Positions 1 through 8,087 of a DNA stretch of 20,927 nt are shown piece after piece. The position numbers and the translations under genes were made by a program. The notes under the pieces were generated by a model. That model was not told where the DNA came from. It saw only the letters and a list, made by a program, of their open reading frames with translations, and did not search any database. The stretch comes from Jimgerdemannia flammicorona (taxonomy: Eukaryota; Mucoromycota; Endogonomycetes; Endogonales; Endogonaceae): assembly GCA_003990745.1 (NCBI GenBank), contig RBNI01001764.1, positions 1-20,927 of the forward strand, given 5' to 3'. Numbering within the stretch: position 1 is the stretch's first letter; each line of letters starts with the position of its first letter.

Positions 1-1174
1 TTTTTAACAGACTCATGTCCCGCGGATTTTTATTGGAAGGGAACCTAGACTATATAGGCCAAAACCCTCCCCCACCACCCACCAAGCACTGCTCCCCCAT
101 TAATCTAGGCTAGCTATTGTCTAGCAGCTTGACCATACTAGACACAGCAGGGCCTATGATGGTCTGCACTTCATTCTGCACACCATGCTCTCCCTACCAT
201 CAGGGGAAACCCAACCATACACCAACAACTGAAAGTATACACCCAAGAACCCAATGTATGTACAAGGTCATGCCCGAGCTGAATAGAATAGCCCCTGCCA
301 CCCCAAAGAGAATGATAGGCAAAGAAAAACTCTCATCAAAGCACAACATGGTGGGTAGGGCCTGGTTCTCCCAGTCGAGGTGAGTAAAGGACTTACACGT
401 GAGGCAGGAGGAGACCCCCAATACCCCACTACTCAAGCTTACAGGCCTTGATCATATTGCTATATCAGCTCCTGGTTCCAGTTAAGTGCAGTCAAGATGC
501 CTGAAATAGGTAGCCTTGGGCCCCCTGACCCCCTCTGACGACTGGGGCCCAACCCCACTGACCACCAAAAGAAGCCAAGAGTGACACCTACCATCTAACT
601 GTGCCACACCAATCAAAAGGCCCCACTGAAGCAGCACCTGCCCTAGCCCCGACGACCGCCCCCAGCCTGGCACTCTACTGGTTCACTGTTATTGCCCTTC
701 CTCCTATCTGTGATGGCCATCTCTCCTCCCATCCTGACAACACCTGAAAAACAGTCACCTACACTAGAACCGCACTTGCCAGGAAGCTCACTAAAGCCAG
801 AGGGCTCCACCACAGGTACCAAGGACCTGCAGGTAACCTACACTGAGTACTTGACGCCCAAGGTTGGCCGACTCCCTACATAGCCTGAGACACACTGAGA
901 CAACTCCTTGTTGGCAATAGCAAAAGGAAGAAGGTGCCGCACCAAAACAGGTATACCCCAGATGTAGCTGAAGGCACCAGAATCCGTGAAAAAGTAGAGG
1001 AAGCACCAATTCGACACTAAGAAAGGGACAACTCATCACCATTGCCCTCTTCCCACCATGCCCCTATAGGCACAGCAAACCAATCCGAGGTAGAGGGGGT
1101 AATAATAGGGGAAAGGGAACTCAGAAGGTCACCTACCAAACCTTGTAACCAGTAAGATAGTAGAGAAAGAAGTG
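1..1174 (-). repeat. 1.2 kb poly(A)-ended repeat, left (minus-strand) copy
   Basis: The reverse complement of this segment aligns along its whole length, with scattered mismatches and small gaps, to 10227-11436, so the two copies form a large inverted repeat about 9 kb apart. Read on the minus strand it starts with CACTTCTTTCTC (the right copy starts CACTCCTTTCTC) and ends in a TATATA motif, an AATAAA at 29-34 and an A-run that leaves the window at base 1. No long reading frame is shared by the two copies, so I treat it as non-coding. The 3' end resembles a polyadenylated transcript. The target duplication of this copy cannot be seen because its 3' flank lies outside the window. An LTR is the alternative, but the right copy argues against it. 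Confidence 0.8.
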
Positions 1175-1611
1175 TTCTTTTTCTTTTTCTGTATAGTCAC
1201 CATGTAGGCTTCTTCTTGCTTGCTTTCTTCTTCCTCTATCTCAGGCAGTACTTCTTTATTGATATTGATGGGAATTCACATCTTCTGATCTTGGTAGATA
1301 ATCTACATCTTCTAGATATTGAGGTCAATTATTACTCTGGCTTTATGAAGTCACTGGTTGCTGATGAGAATATCATAGTTGGTAGCATTAGTTATGATCA
1401 TATCTACTAAGATGGTTGCTTCTCTAAACTTGATAGAAATATCTTGGATCTTTCCCAGAGGTGTGGCTCTTATATCATCTACTGTGATAAACACTAGTTT
1501 GATTTCTTCTTCAATCTCCCAGCCTAGGTGGTCTGCTACTTTCTTGCTAAGAAGGCATTCTCCTACTCTAGTGTCAATAATAGTCTCAAAGATTTTATCT
1601 TCAATTTAACA
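1175..1611 (-). pseudogene. Gypsy-type retrotransposon aspartic protease fragment (decayed)
   Basis: The minus-strand reading frame gives a retropepsin-like region. An active-site segment reads IIDTRVGECLLSKKVA at about 1540-1584, where Gypsy proteases have DTG followed by a small residue, so the catalytic Gly codon has become AGA. A later stretch ATPLGKIQDISIKF and the closing NATNYDILISNQ match the usual order of the family (PLG motif, then YDILIG). Several stop codons follow, then an acidic EEEESKQEEAYMV tail. The frame stops being recognisable at the edge of the 1.2 kb repeat, where reverse transcriptase would be expected. It is the downstream half of the Gag at 8088-9440, from which the hAT insertion separates it. 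Not functional. Confidence 0.72.
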
Positions 1612-1619
1612 GATTGCAT
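1612..1619. repeat. 8-bp target site duplication of the hAT element, left copy
   Basis: GATTGCAT lies directly before the left terminal repeat and recurs directly after the right one at 8080-8087. Eight base pairs is the standard duplication for hAT transposition. Joining the flanks at this duplication restores the order Gag then protease on the minus strand. Confidence 0.93.
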
Positions 1620-1631
1620 TAGTGCTCTGAA
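1620..1631 (+). repeat. hAT left terminal inverted repeat
   Basis: TAGTGCTCTGAA is an exact reverse complement of 8068-8079. Beyond the 12 perfect bases the two ends keep looser similarity, including a shared GATTCA..ATTCATCA segment within the first ~60 bp. Confidence 0.92.
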
Positions 1632-1689
1632 TGAGTCAATTTGAATCAAATCTGGATTCAATTCATCACATGACAGTTTGATCCAAATC

Positions 1690-1957
1690 TCAAATCCGAA
1701 GCCATCCGAATCAACTCAGATTAATCTGAATCACCCCATCTGAATCGCTCCATCCGAATCACCCATCCAAACTACCCCAATCTGAATCACTCAATCCGAA
1801 TCACTCAATCCAAATCACTGAATCTGAATCACTCAATCCGAATCACTCAATCCGAATCCTCCAATTTGAATCCTCCAATTCAAATCCTCCAATTCGAATT
1901 CTCCAATCTGAATCTGAATCTGAATCCTTCAACTGAATCCTCCAATCCAAATTCTCT
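1690..1957. repeat. Left subterminal array of AATCC-containing repeats
   Basis: About 18 imperfect copies of a 13-14 bp unit such as CGAATCACTCAATC and CGAATCCTCCAATT run through this segment. The array lies just inside the terminal repeat, where hAT transposases commonly bind subterminal motifs. A related array with the core TCAATCC on the same strand lies inside the right end (7860-7985). Transposase binding is inference. Confidence 0.75.
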
Positions 1958-2038
1958 ACATGACTCATATGCCAGATGCGTCCACAATACAATACACACA
2001 CAATACATACACATGCACATGTAAACACACAAACACAC

Positions 2039-4609
2039 ATGTCGACAGATCAGTCTTCAACAGTTCACAGTACTGATAATGCTTCAAGTCAAACATCCCT
2101 GATAGCTCCACACCTTCCACACAATCCTCGCTCCAAAATCTGGTAACATTGTGCTAAGATAGGAGATGATGTTGTTTGTAATTATTGCAGATAAAAAATT
2201 AAGATGTACCTATTGACTCGTTTGACACACACATGATATTGTTTCATCTACCCCTATAAACTGCACCAGCCAGAAGTTCAAAATGCTTGGTGGTACAATC
2301 TCGAACATGAATCGATACATAAAAGACAAGCACTCTGACAAAATCAAAAAGAACATAGAGACAAATAAAATTGACATCCAAGCTATGGTGGGTATGTTTA
2401 TCTGATTGCCCAACCATTTCTGTACCAACAACGCCGTTTAATCAAAAATATTTAGCCATACTCTTCAGCAGAATTTCGAAATCAGCTCATTCGCTGGATT
2501 GTGTGCATAGACCAGCCATTCACAACCATCGAGAGTGATCAATTGCATAGCATCTTTGGCCTCCTCAAGCATGATTTATATTTGCCAAGTGCCAATACTA
2601 TTCGCAAAGATGTCCTGGAGGCCTATAGGAAGGAGCATGACAATCTCCGCCAGACACTTCAGGTAAAATAAAGGCAGCACCATGACCTTTGCAAGCTGAA
2701 TTATATAAAAGAGCTCACCAAATTAACCTTACATTCAATAAGCAGAATTCGGCAGGCAAAATTTCATTTACGATCAACACATGGACATCTCCCAATGCAA
2801 TTTCATTTCTGAGTATTACCAGTCATTGGATTGACCTCGATTGGCAGCTTAAATCTCTCACCCTTGACTTCGTCAAACTTACTGGCCCTCATTCTGGAGA
2901 CAACATCACAGATGCTTTTATTAGTTGTATCTGGGAGCTTAGGATCACAACCAAGGTAAAAAAAGGGGGGACTTGCCATCAGGTCAGCATTTTGAGGGAG
3001 GTCCTTAAACAAAACAGATTTTGTTAGTTATTTATTTTCACATAATTTGCCAACCGAATATTTCAAGTACAGATTTTGGCCATTACAACAGACAATGCTA
3101 CAAATAACTCAACATTTTTCCAAGTTTTAGCGGCCAGCCTCAAACAGGAAAATGTGGCCTTCGATGCAGAAAGCTGCCGTGTGCGATGCCAGGTCCACGT
3201 ACTGAACCTTGCTGTTCAGGACTATCTTATGTACATAGACAAAACATCCGAGAGAGGAGAGGCCCTAAGTATCATTTCCAAGCTGCGCAAACTGGTTGTA
3301 TCAGTCCAATTGTCTCCACAATGATGAGACAAATTCGCTGCGCAGTGTAGGGCAATCAGTTTAGCCCCAAAAGAGCTTATATTGGACATCTGTACATGTT
3401 GGAACTCAACATTTGCAATGATCCAGCGCGCACTGGAGTTTGCTGTAGTATGCATCCTTTTTTTCTTTGGTCAGCTGAAGCAACTATTTCAGATGATGGA
3501 AGATTTATTTAAAGGAAAAAAAAAAAAAGCCAATAGATTCAACGATGGCTGCTGACAAGGAAATATGGGCCGAGGCTCTAGGTGAAAGCAAGTGGGACGT
3601 ACTTAGGAATGTTGTCAGAGTTTTAGAAGTAAGTGGTGATTGCTCTGGCTCCATACTCATTTTGTCTGCCTCCGCACAATGCAATACCTCACCACATATA
3701 ACTGCCAGTGTTTTGACAATTATATGAAGGATATAGTCAAACAAATGACCCCAACAATAAGCTCTGCGATACCAGTATACAACCTTCTGATTGACCAGCT
3801 AGAGGACAAGCTCGAGGATAGGCTGGAGGGTTGTGGTGATTTGTGGTTAAGCTTAGATCAGAGAGATGCCATGGAGGTTGCTCTAAGCAAGCTCAGAAAG
3901 TACTACTCTCAAACAGATACCACCATATACTCAATCAGTACAGGTATGTTGATGTTGGTGTGTGGCCATTACCCCTTCCAAAACAGAGGAAACCCTGCAA
4001 AAACTCACTCTCCTTTTCTTCAAACAGTGCTGGACCCATGCTTAAAGCTACAATACCATAAAGATCAGGGCTGGGAGCAGTACTTCATTGAGAGAACCAA
4101 ATAGGCCGTAATCGAAATATACCAGAAAAACTATGCACTGCTACAAGGTTCCAGCCAAAGTCTGGACGAATATGCCAAGAGATCCCTCCTGTCCCACATT
4201 TACTTCAGCAGAAAAAGGAAGAGGGAGCTATCAGTGGAAGAGCTGCCATCAATAGATGAACTTACCATTTACCTTGCCAGTGATCACGTGATCCTGCTAG
4301 AGGGTGCGGAAGTGCTCAACTGGTAAAAGGTGGGTTGTCAGGTAGGCATTGTCAGGCAGATATTGGGCCAATTTAACCCACCAATCTAACCACCGCTCTA
4401 CCCACTGGGGTGTGCAGCTGTGTCAAACAGACTTCCCCAGCCTGTGTGGTATGGCTCGGGACTACCTGGCGATTCCTGCCTCCAGCACTCCCGTCAAGCG
4501 GGTGTTCTTAGGTGGGATGGATCTCATTGCCCCAAAGAGGTGTGCACTAAATGCTGAGACAATCCGGGCATGTATGTATCTGAAGTCTTGGTGGGGCTCG
4601 GGCCGCTAA
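2039..4609 (+). pseudogene. hAT transposase (BED finger, RNase H-like core, C-terminal dimerisation), inactivated
   Basis: This gene would cut and rejoin the element's ends. The ATG at 2039 opens a Ser/Thr-rich leader leading to SKIW and CNYC, the Trp and Cys pair of a BED finger. Next come a FRNQLIRWIV..DQPFTTIES region, the catalytic core (TINTWTS where DxWTS is usual, then TTDNATNN and RCQVHVLNLAV), CWNSTFAMIQRALEF, an IPVYNLLIDQL helix region and the dimerisation domain MARDYLAIPASS..VKRVF. Four introns have clear splice sites and rejoin family motifs: 2956-3072, 3629-3708, 3944-4027 and 4330-4417. In-frame stops lie at 2144, 2192, 3322, 3325, 4102 and 4324. The pair TGATGA at 3322-3327 would be CGACGA before CpG decay, and the Cys before WNST is probably a former Arg. 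The first catalytic Asp reads Asn. A dead hAT transposase is nearly certain; the exon edges upstream of 2440 are uncertain. Confidence 0.9.
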
Positions 4610-4650
4610 AATTCAGCAGGTCTGCGGACAAGTTGGTTGGTCTTGTGGAA

Positions 4651-4700
4651 TATTTAATACCTTTCAAATTAATACCTTTCAAATTAATAAAAAAAAAAAA
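4651..4700 (+). terminator. Likely 3' end of the transposase gene: duplicated 15-mer and AATAAA
   Basis: A 15-bp direct repeat (ATACCTTTCAAATTA, twice) is followed by AATAAA overlapping a run of 12 A, then a second A-run. This lies 40-90 bp past the transposase stop codon and is the best candidate for its polyadenylation region. Confidence 0.45.
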
Positions 4701-4725
4701 AGGAAAAAAAAACCTGAGGACTCAG

Positions 4726-5335
4726 CCCGGAGTTTGCGGCCCAAGTGGGGCAGGGTTGGCAGTGGCGGCGGAGGGAGTGCGCAATATTTGCGGCCCTCAG
4801 CCAGCAGCGAGGGGTAGCCCCAAGCTGCCAGTACCTGGGTCGGTGGGTGTGTCGGCGGGTCGGTGGGTCGGCAGAGGGAGTGCGCAATATTTGCGGCCCT
4901 TAGCCAGCAGCGAGGGGCAGCCCCAAGCTGCCAGTGCCTGAGTCGGTGGGCAGGTCGGCGGGTCAGTGGGTTGGTGGAGAGAGTGCATAAAATTTGCAGC
5001 CCTCTGCCGGCAGCAAGGGACAGCCCCAAGCTACAAGTGTCCAGGTCGGGGGGGTAGGCGGGGGGAGCGTGCAAAATTTGTGGCCCTCCACCAGCAGTGA
5101 GGGGCAGCCCCAAGCTGTCAGCGCCCAGGTCAGTGGGCGGGGTTGGTTGGCGGGTTGGTGGGCGTGGGGTCGGCAGAGGGAGCACACTAAATTTGTGGCC
5201 CTCCGCCAGTAGCAAGGGGCAGCCCCAAGCTGCAAGTGTCCGGGATGGGCGGGGCAGATGGAGGGAGTATGCAAAATTTGTGGCCTTCCACCAGTGGCAT
5301 GGGGGCAGCCCCAAGCCGCCAAGGAGTCTGGGGCA
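4726..5335. repeat. GC-rich minisatellite, six diverged units of 85-115 bp
   Basis: Copies of a GGGAGTGCGCAATATTTG-like start occur near 4773, 4876, 4978, 5063, 5178 and 5263. Each is followed by a conserved block CAGCAGCGAGGGGCAGCCCC and then AAGCTGCCAGT, with a G-rich, length-variable linker (GTCGGTGGGT type). Every unit holds an inverted repeat that can fold (GGCAGC, 5-base loop, GCTGCC), overlapped by the palindrome GGGGCAGCCCC. The linkers hold several runs of three or more G. Long open frames on both strands exist here only because the repeat is free of stops. It lies between two convergent genes inside the hAT element. Confidence 0.9.
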
Positions 5336-5492
5336 GAGGGTGCTTCTGGCGGTCGGAGGGCAGTCGGAGGGCGTTTCCGGCAGTCGAAGTTGCCGGTTCA
5401 GGTCCCATGGGCACCCCGGCCGGTAGGGCCCTGCATAATAGCTAAGCTAGTGCTACATAAGAGGCGCCCGGCCCAACCCCCCTACATATGAC

Positions 5493-5577
5493 TGCCCAAT
5501 CCATGCAAAATGGCTGCCTAACCCTCATGAAAGATTGCCTGACCCTCGCGAAAGATTACCTAACCCTCACAAAAACT
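5493..5577. repeat. Short tandem array of 21-bp units
   Basis: Three 21-bp units at 5515-5535, 5536-5556 and 5557-5577 share the pattern TGCCTRACCCTCRYGAAAGAT. A degenerate fourth copy lies at 5493-5514. The array ends 16 bp past the stop codon of the minus-strand gene, in its 3' flank. Confidence 0.85.
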
Positions 5578-5593
5578 GCTCCACCTGCCGGTC

Positions 5594-7670
5594 TCAGGCC
5601 TTGATGAGCCTATCATCTGTTGTGAGTGCAATGACTGTTGTGTCCGAGCTCTCCTCGAAGGCGATGGTGCCGTGGTGGTCATGTGGTTGGAATAGGACAG
5701 CCGTGTTGGCTGCAAACGGGACCCCGAAACCATAGGTGAGGTCATACCAGACTCCACCACTGTCCTCCCAGGTTGGGCCCTTCCTTTCTGGGATGTAAAA
5801 CATTACCAAGGTGATATTGTTGTCTGTGTGTGTGGGCAGAGAAAGGTTGCGCCTGATGTATCCTGATGTGACATGAGTATATGGTTGGGTGAACCCTTGG
5901 CCCAGGACCTCATACTGCCAGGCTGTGCTGGTGGATGCCTGTCCTTGGTCCAGCCCCAGGAACCCCGGCTTGGAAACCTGCCAAAATGGATGGCAACCAG
6001 TCAGTCCTTTTTGTGTGTGAGGGGGCAGAAACCCCCTGGGCTGCAGCACTCTGAAAAAGCAGAGCTCCTCACCTCATAAGGCATGCTAAATTGCACCAAG
6101 AATGTACATACAGCCATGCTGAGATCACCACCAAGCTGGTCTACCATATGCTCTACCAATCTGCTCAAAGAACCCCAGATCATAGCCACCATCACCACAC
6201 AGGCCGTGTCATGCTCGTGTGCAGTTTGCTCTTCGACGGCACTTCTAAAGTTCCAGTAGAGGTACAGAATCTTGTGCATCTCTGGAATTGTATCAAAAAA
6301 GAGTATGTCAGCAAAGAGTGTGATTTATCTGGGGAGGGGTTAAAAAAAAAAGGGAGATGAGTGCAGGGGATTTCGGAACTCTGGAACCCACCCTTCGCCA
6401 GTATTGCAGTATACCCAATTCCCATCCAAACCCCCCCTCCTTGCTTTTTTCACCCCCTCTTTCCTGCCACCCAGTATTTGACACAATCCTCACAAATCTC
6501 GTTGATGTGGTGGCGAAGCTCATCACCATAGAGATTCCTTACCACCATCGCAACCACCTCTCTGCATTCATTAATAAAGATATGGTTCTCTTCATCATTG
6601 GTTACTCCTGCTGGCCAATGGACCCCTTGGTTGAGTACGATTGGCTCTGATTCGAATGTAGACCCCCAAGCCTTGATGACAATACTAATACTACTCATGC
6701 TGAACATCTTGCCCTCGAATTTCTCTATTTGATCAGATGCTGGACATGGTTGAACTCGGGTAACTTTGAACTCTCCTTTCCAATGGAACTGAGTCCTGAT
6801 CTGAGGGACCGAGATAAGTATGCAGATGGGTTGCATGTGGGCGGGTTGCATGCGGGTGGGTTATGTGCAGGCAGGTTGCGTGCGGGCAGGTTGCATGTGG
6901 GCAGATTGTGTGCAGGCAGGTTGCATGTAGGTGTGGGTGTTTTTTTAGGGGGAGACCACATAAAAATGAAATTAAATAAAACATGGAGATGAGTATTTCA
7001 GAAAAAGAGTGTGAGTGAGTGAGTGAGTGAGTGAGTAAGTGAGTGAGTGAGTGAGCTGCATGCCGACGAGTTGCATGCCGATGAGTTGCATGCCAACGAG
7101 TTGCATGAGTTGCACAAGATTGCTCATGAAGGCTTGCTTCTATTCCTTTTGAGACCTCTGCCACACGATGCATTGACTCAACAGCTCAGCCACCAAAGGC
7201 ATGCCCCGCAACATCCACCAGCCTTTCTTCATCTTGACCAGATGTTGCAAATAAAGTCGGCAGATCTCGCCATAGAGCTGTGGACCCTAAGAAAAGCACG
7301 AGGTGAATTGGCTCATGCTGGGGAAGTTTAAATAAATACAAGTAAACAAGTGGTGGCTGAGTGAGCAACCTACATCTACTATCGGCTGCTCCAAAAAGGC
7401 TACCACGTACATAGCTGTGAGATCTGTAAATTCTGAGGTCTGAAGGGCCGCCATGAGTTGTTGCCAGAATTCTCCCTCATCTCTGCCATCGCCATCGCCA
7501 TCGCCACCGCCACCACCATCGCCCCTTTGGCTCTCGATGAGCAGCTTGTGTGCTGTCCATATGAGAAAGAATCTAACATTGTCAGCAGAGAGTGCGTTTC
7601 CACCTCGAATACTCCCTCTTTTGATGATTATTGCAGGGTGAAAAATGAGTAGACTGGACCAACGTATGAA
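5594..7670 (-). CDS. Spliced minus-strand gene inside the hAT element; C-terminal dioxygenase-like (HxD..H) domain
   Basis: At least five open blocks can be followed: 7670-7374, 7286-7143, 6800-6471, 6324-6073 and 5977-5594 (stop TGA). Introns 7287-7373 (GTAGGT..TTAG) and 5978-6072 (GTGAGG..GCAG) keep the frame. The junction between 6471 and 6324 needs one lesion, because an in-frame TAA at 6325 sits right beside the acceptor. The join between 7143 and 6800 is unresolved. No start codon is clear: the only ATG in the first block is at 7454. The first block holds a Gly-Asp repeat (CCATCG on the plus strand). The last exon has PTHTDNN, a GG turn, and ANTAVLFQPHDHHGT, an arrangement like the HxD...H iron site of a double-stranded beta-helix 2OG/Fe(II) dioxygenase. 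The usual Arg/Lys about 10 residues after the distal His is not seen. The rest of the protein I do not recognise. A real gene is likely; the enzyme class is tentative. Confidence 0.62.
6829..6933. repeat. Tandem array A, seven 15-bp units
   Basis: Seven contiguous 15-bp units of the type GGTTGCATGTGGGCA run without gaps, with point differences only. The array lies just upstream of the acceptor for the 6800-6471 exon, so probably in an intron of the minus-strand gene. Being a multiple of three it leaves frames open (NLPAH-type pentapeptides on the minus strand), which explains spurious ORFs here. Confidence 0.92.
7007..7114. repeat. (GAGT)n microsatellite followed by tandem array B (15-bp units)
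   Basis: A GAGT tetranucleotide run with one interruption occupies 7007-7055. It passes directly into three 15-bp units (7055-7069, 7070-7084, 7085-7099) of the type GTTGCATGCCGACGA and two truncated units. The core GTTGCATG is the same as in array A, 120 bp away, although the remaining seven bases differ. Confidence 0.92.
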
Positions 7671-7699
7671 TTAAGGGCTGCTGTTTTGTTTGCTCATGA

Positions 7700-7856
7700 T
7701 GTAGCAGGAAAGAACAAAGAAAAAGAACAAAGAAAAAGAACAAAGAAAAGAACAAAAGAAGAGAGGGAGCAAAAGGAAAGGGTGATGTCACTAAAGTGTA
7801 GCAGGAAAAAAAAAACAAGAGTGAAATGAACAAAAGAAAGGGTGATGACACCAAAG
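7700..7856. repeat. Purine-rich repeats near the right end of the hAT element
   Basis: AAAGAACAAAGAAA-type units repeat at 7705-7755. Two larger direct repeats follow: GTAGCAGGAAA at 7701 and 7798, and an AAAGGGTGATG block at about 7777 and 7836. No gene is visible here; the start of the minus-strand gene may lie close by. Confidence 0.7.
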
Positions 7857-7859
7857 ATT

Positions 7860-7985
7860 TCAATCTGGATAGATCAATCCAGATGGACCAATCTGGATGG
7901 ACCAATCCGAATGGACCAATCCAGATCAATCTGGATGGATCAATCTGGTTGGATCAATTCGGATCAATCCGGATCAATCCGGATC
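7860..7985. repeat. Right subterminal array of ATCC-rich repeats
   Basis: About nine imperfect 12-13 bp units such as ATGGACCAATCCG and GATCAATCCG run just inside the right end. The TCAATCC core occurs on the same strand in the left array, so the arrays are not simple inverted copies of each other. Candidate transposase-binding region by analogy with other hAT elements. Confidence 0.72.
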
Positions 7986-8067
7986 AGATCACGAGACCAA
8001 TCCAAGTTAATTCGAATCCATCACATGATGAATCTGAATCGAATCTCATCCGGATCAACTCCATCTG

Positions 8068-8079
8068 TTCAGAGCACTA
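8068..8079 (-). repeat. hAT right terminal inverted repeat
   Basis: TTCAGAGCACTA is the exact reverse complement of 1620-1631 and marks the right end of the element. Confidence 0.92.
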
Positions 8080-8087
8080 GATTGCAT
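8080..8087. repeat. 8-bp target site duplication of the hAT element, right copy
   Basis: GATTGCAT, identical to 1612-1619, follows the right terminal repeat immediately. Confidence 0.93.

Larger units (their letters stand above)
1620..8079 (+). mobile_element. Complete-length hAT DNA transposon with two convergent genes
   Basis: The element is bounded by perfect 12-bp inverted repeats TAGTGCTCTGAA / TTCAGAGCACTA, which fit the YAGNG-type ends of hAT elements, and by an exact 8-bp duplication. Inside are a hAT transposase gene on the plus strand (2039-4609), a GC-rich minisatellite (4726-5335) and a spliced gene on the minus strand (5594-7670). Both ends have AATCC-rich subterminal repeats. 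It inserted into a minus-strand Gypsy-like element between Gag and protease. The transposase holds several stop codons, so this copy is not autonomous now, but its ends look suitable for mobilisation by a related transposase. Whether the minus-strand gene belongs to the family or is a nested capture cannot be told from one copy. Confidence 0.9.

Noticed and set aside
1..1174. Reading the 1.2 kb repeats as long terminal repeats of one element
   Set aside because: The two copies are inverted, not direct; the right one has a poly(A) tail and a 16-bp duplication rather than a 4-6 bp one, and TG..CA ends are not evident. A TATA-like motif and AATAAA near the 3' end made the idea tempting.
2664..2693. 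Possible intron after CTTCAG in the transposase
   Set aside because: The distance between the GTAAAA donor and a GCAAG acceptor is about 30 bp, too short for a normal fungal intron; more likely a small lesion or diverged coding sequence.
4679..5314. Long minus-strand open frame (211 codons) and overlapping plus-strand frames
   Set aside because: They consist of the translated minisatellite; all frames are open because the repeat lacks stops, and the peptides are simple repeats without a domain.
5515..5577. Telomere-like CCTAACCCT motifs
   Set aside because: The motif occurs once per 21-bp unit and is never in uninterrupted tandem CCCTAA; it is an ordinary short tandem repeat.
7458..7652. 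Plus-strand 64-codon frame opposite the first block of the cargo gene
   Set aside because: The minus-strand frame continues through a well-formed, phase-keeping intron into another open block; the plus frame has no continuation.
7582..7929. 115-codon minus-strand frame rich in Phe, Leu and Ser
   Set aside because: It is the translation of purine-rich simple repeats (AAAGAACAAAGAAA) and the subterminal array; low complexity only.
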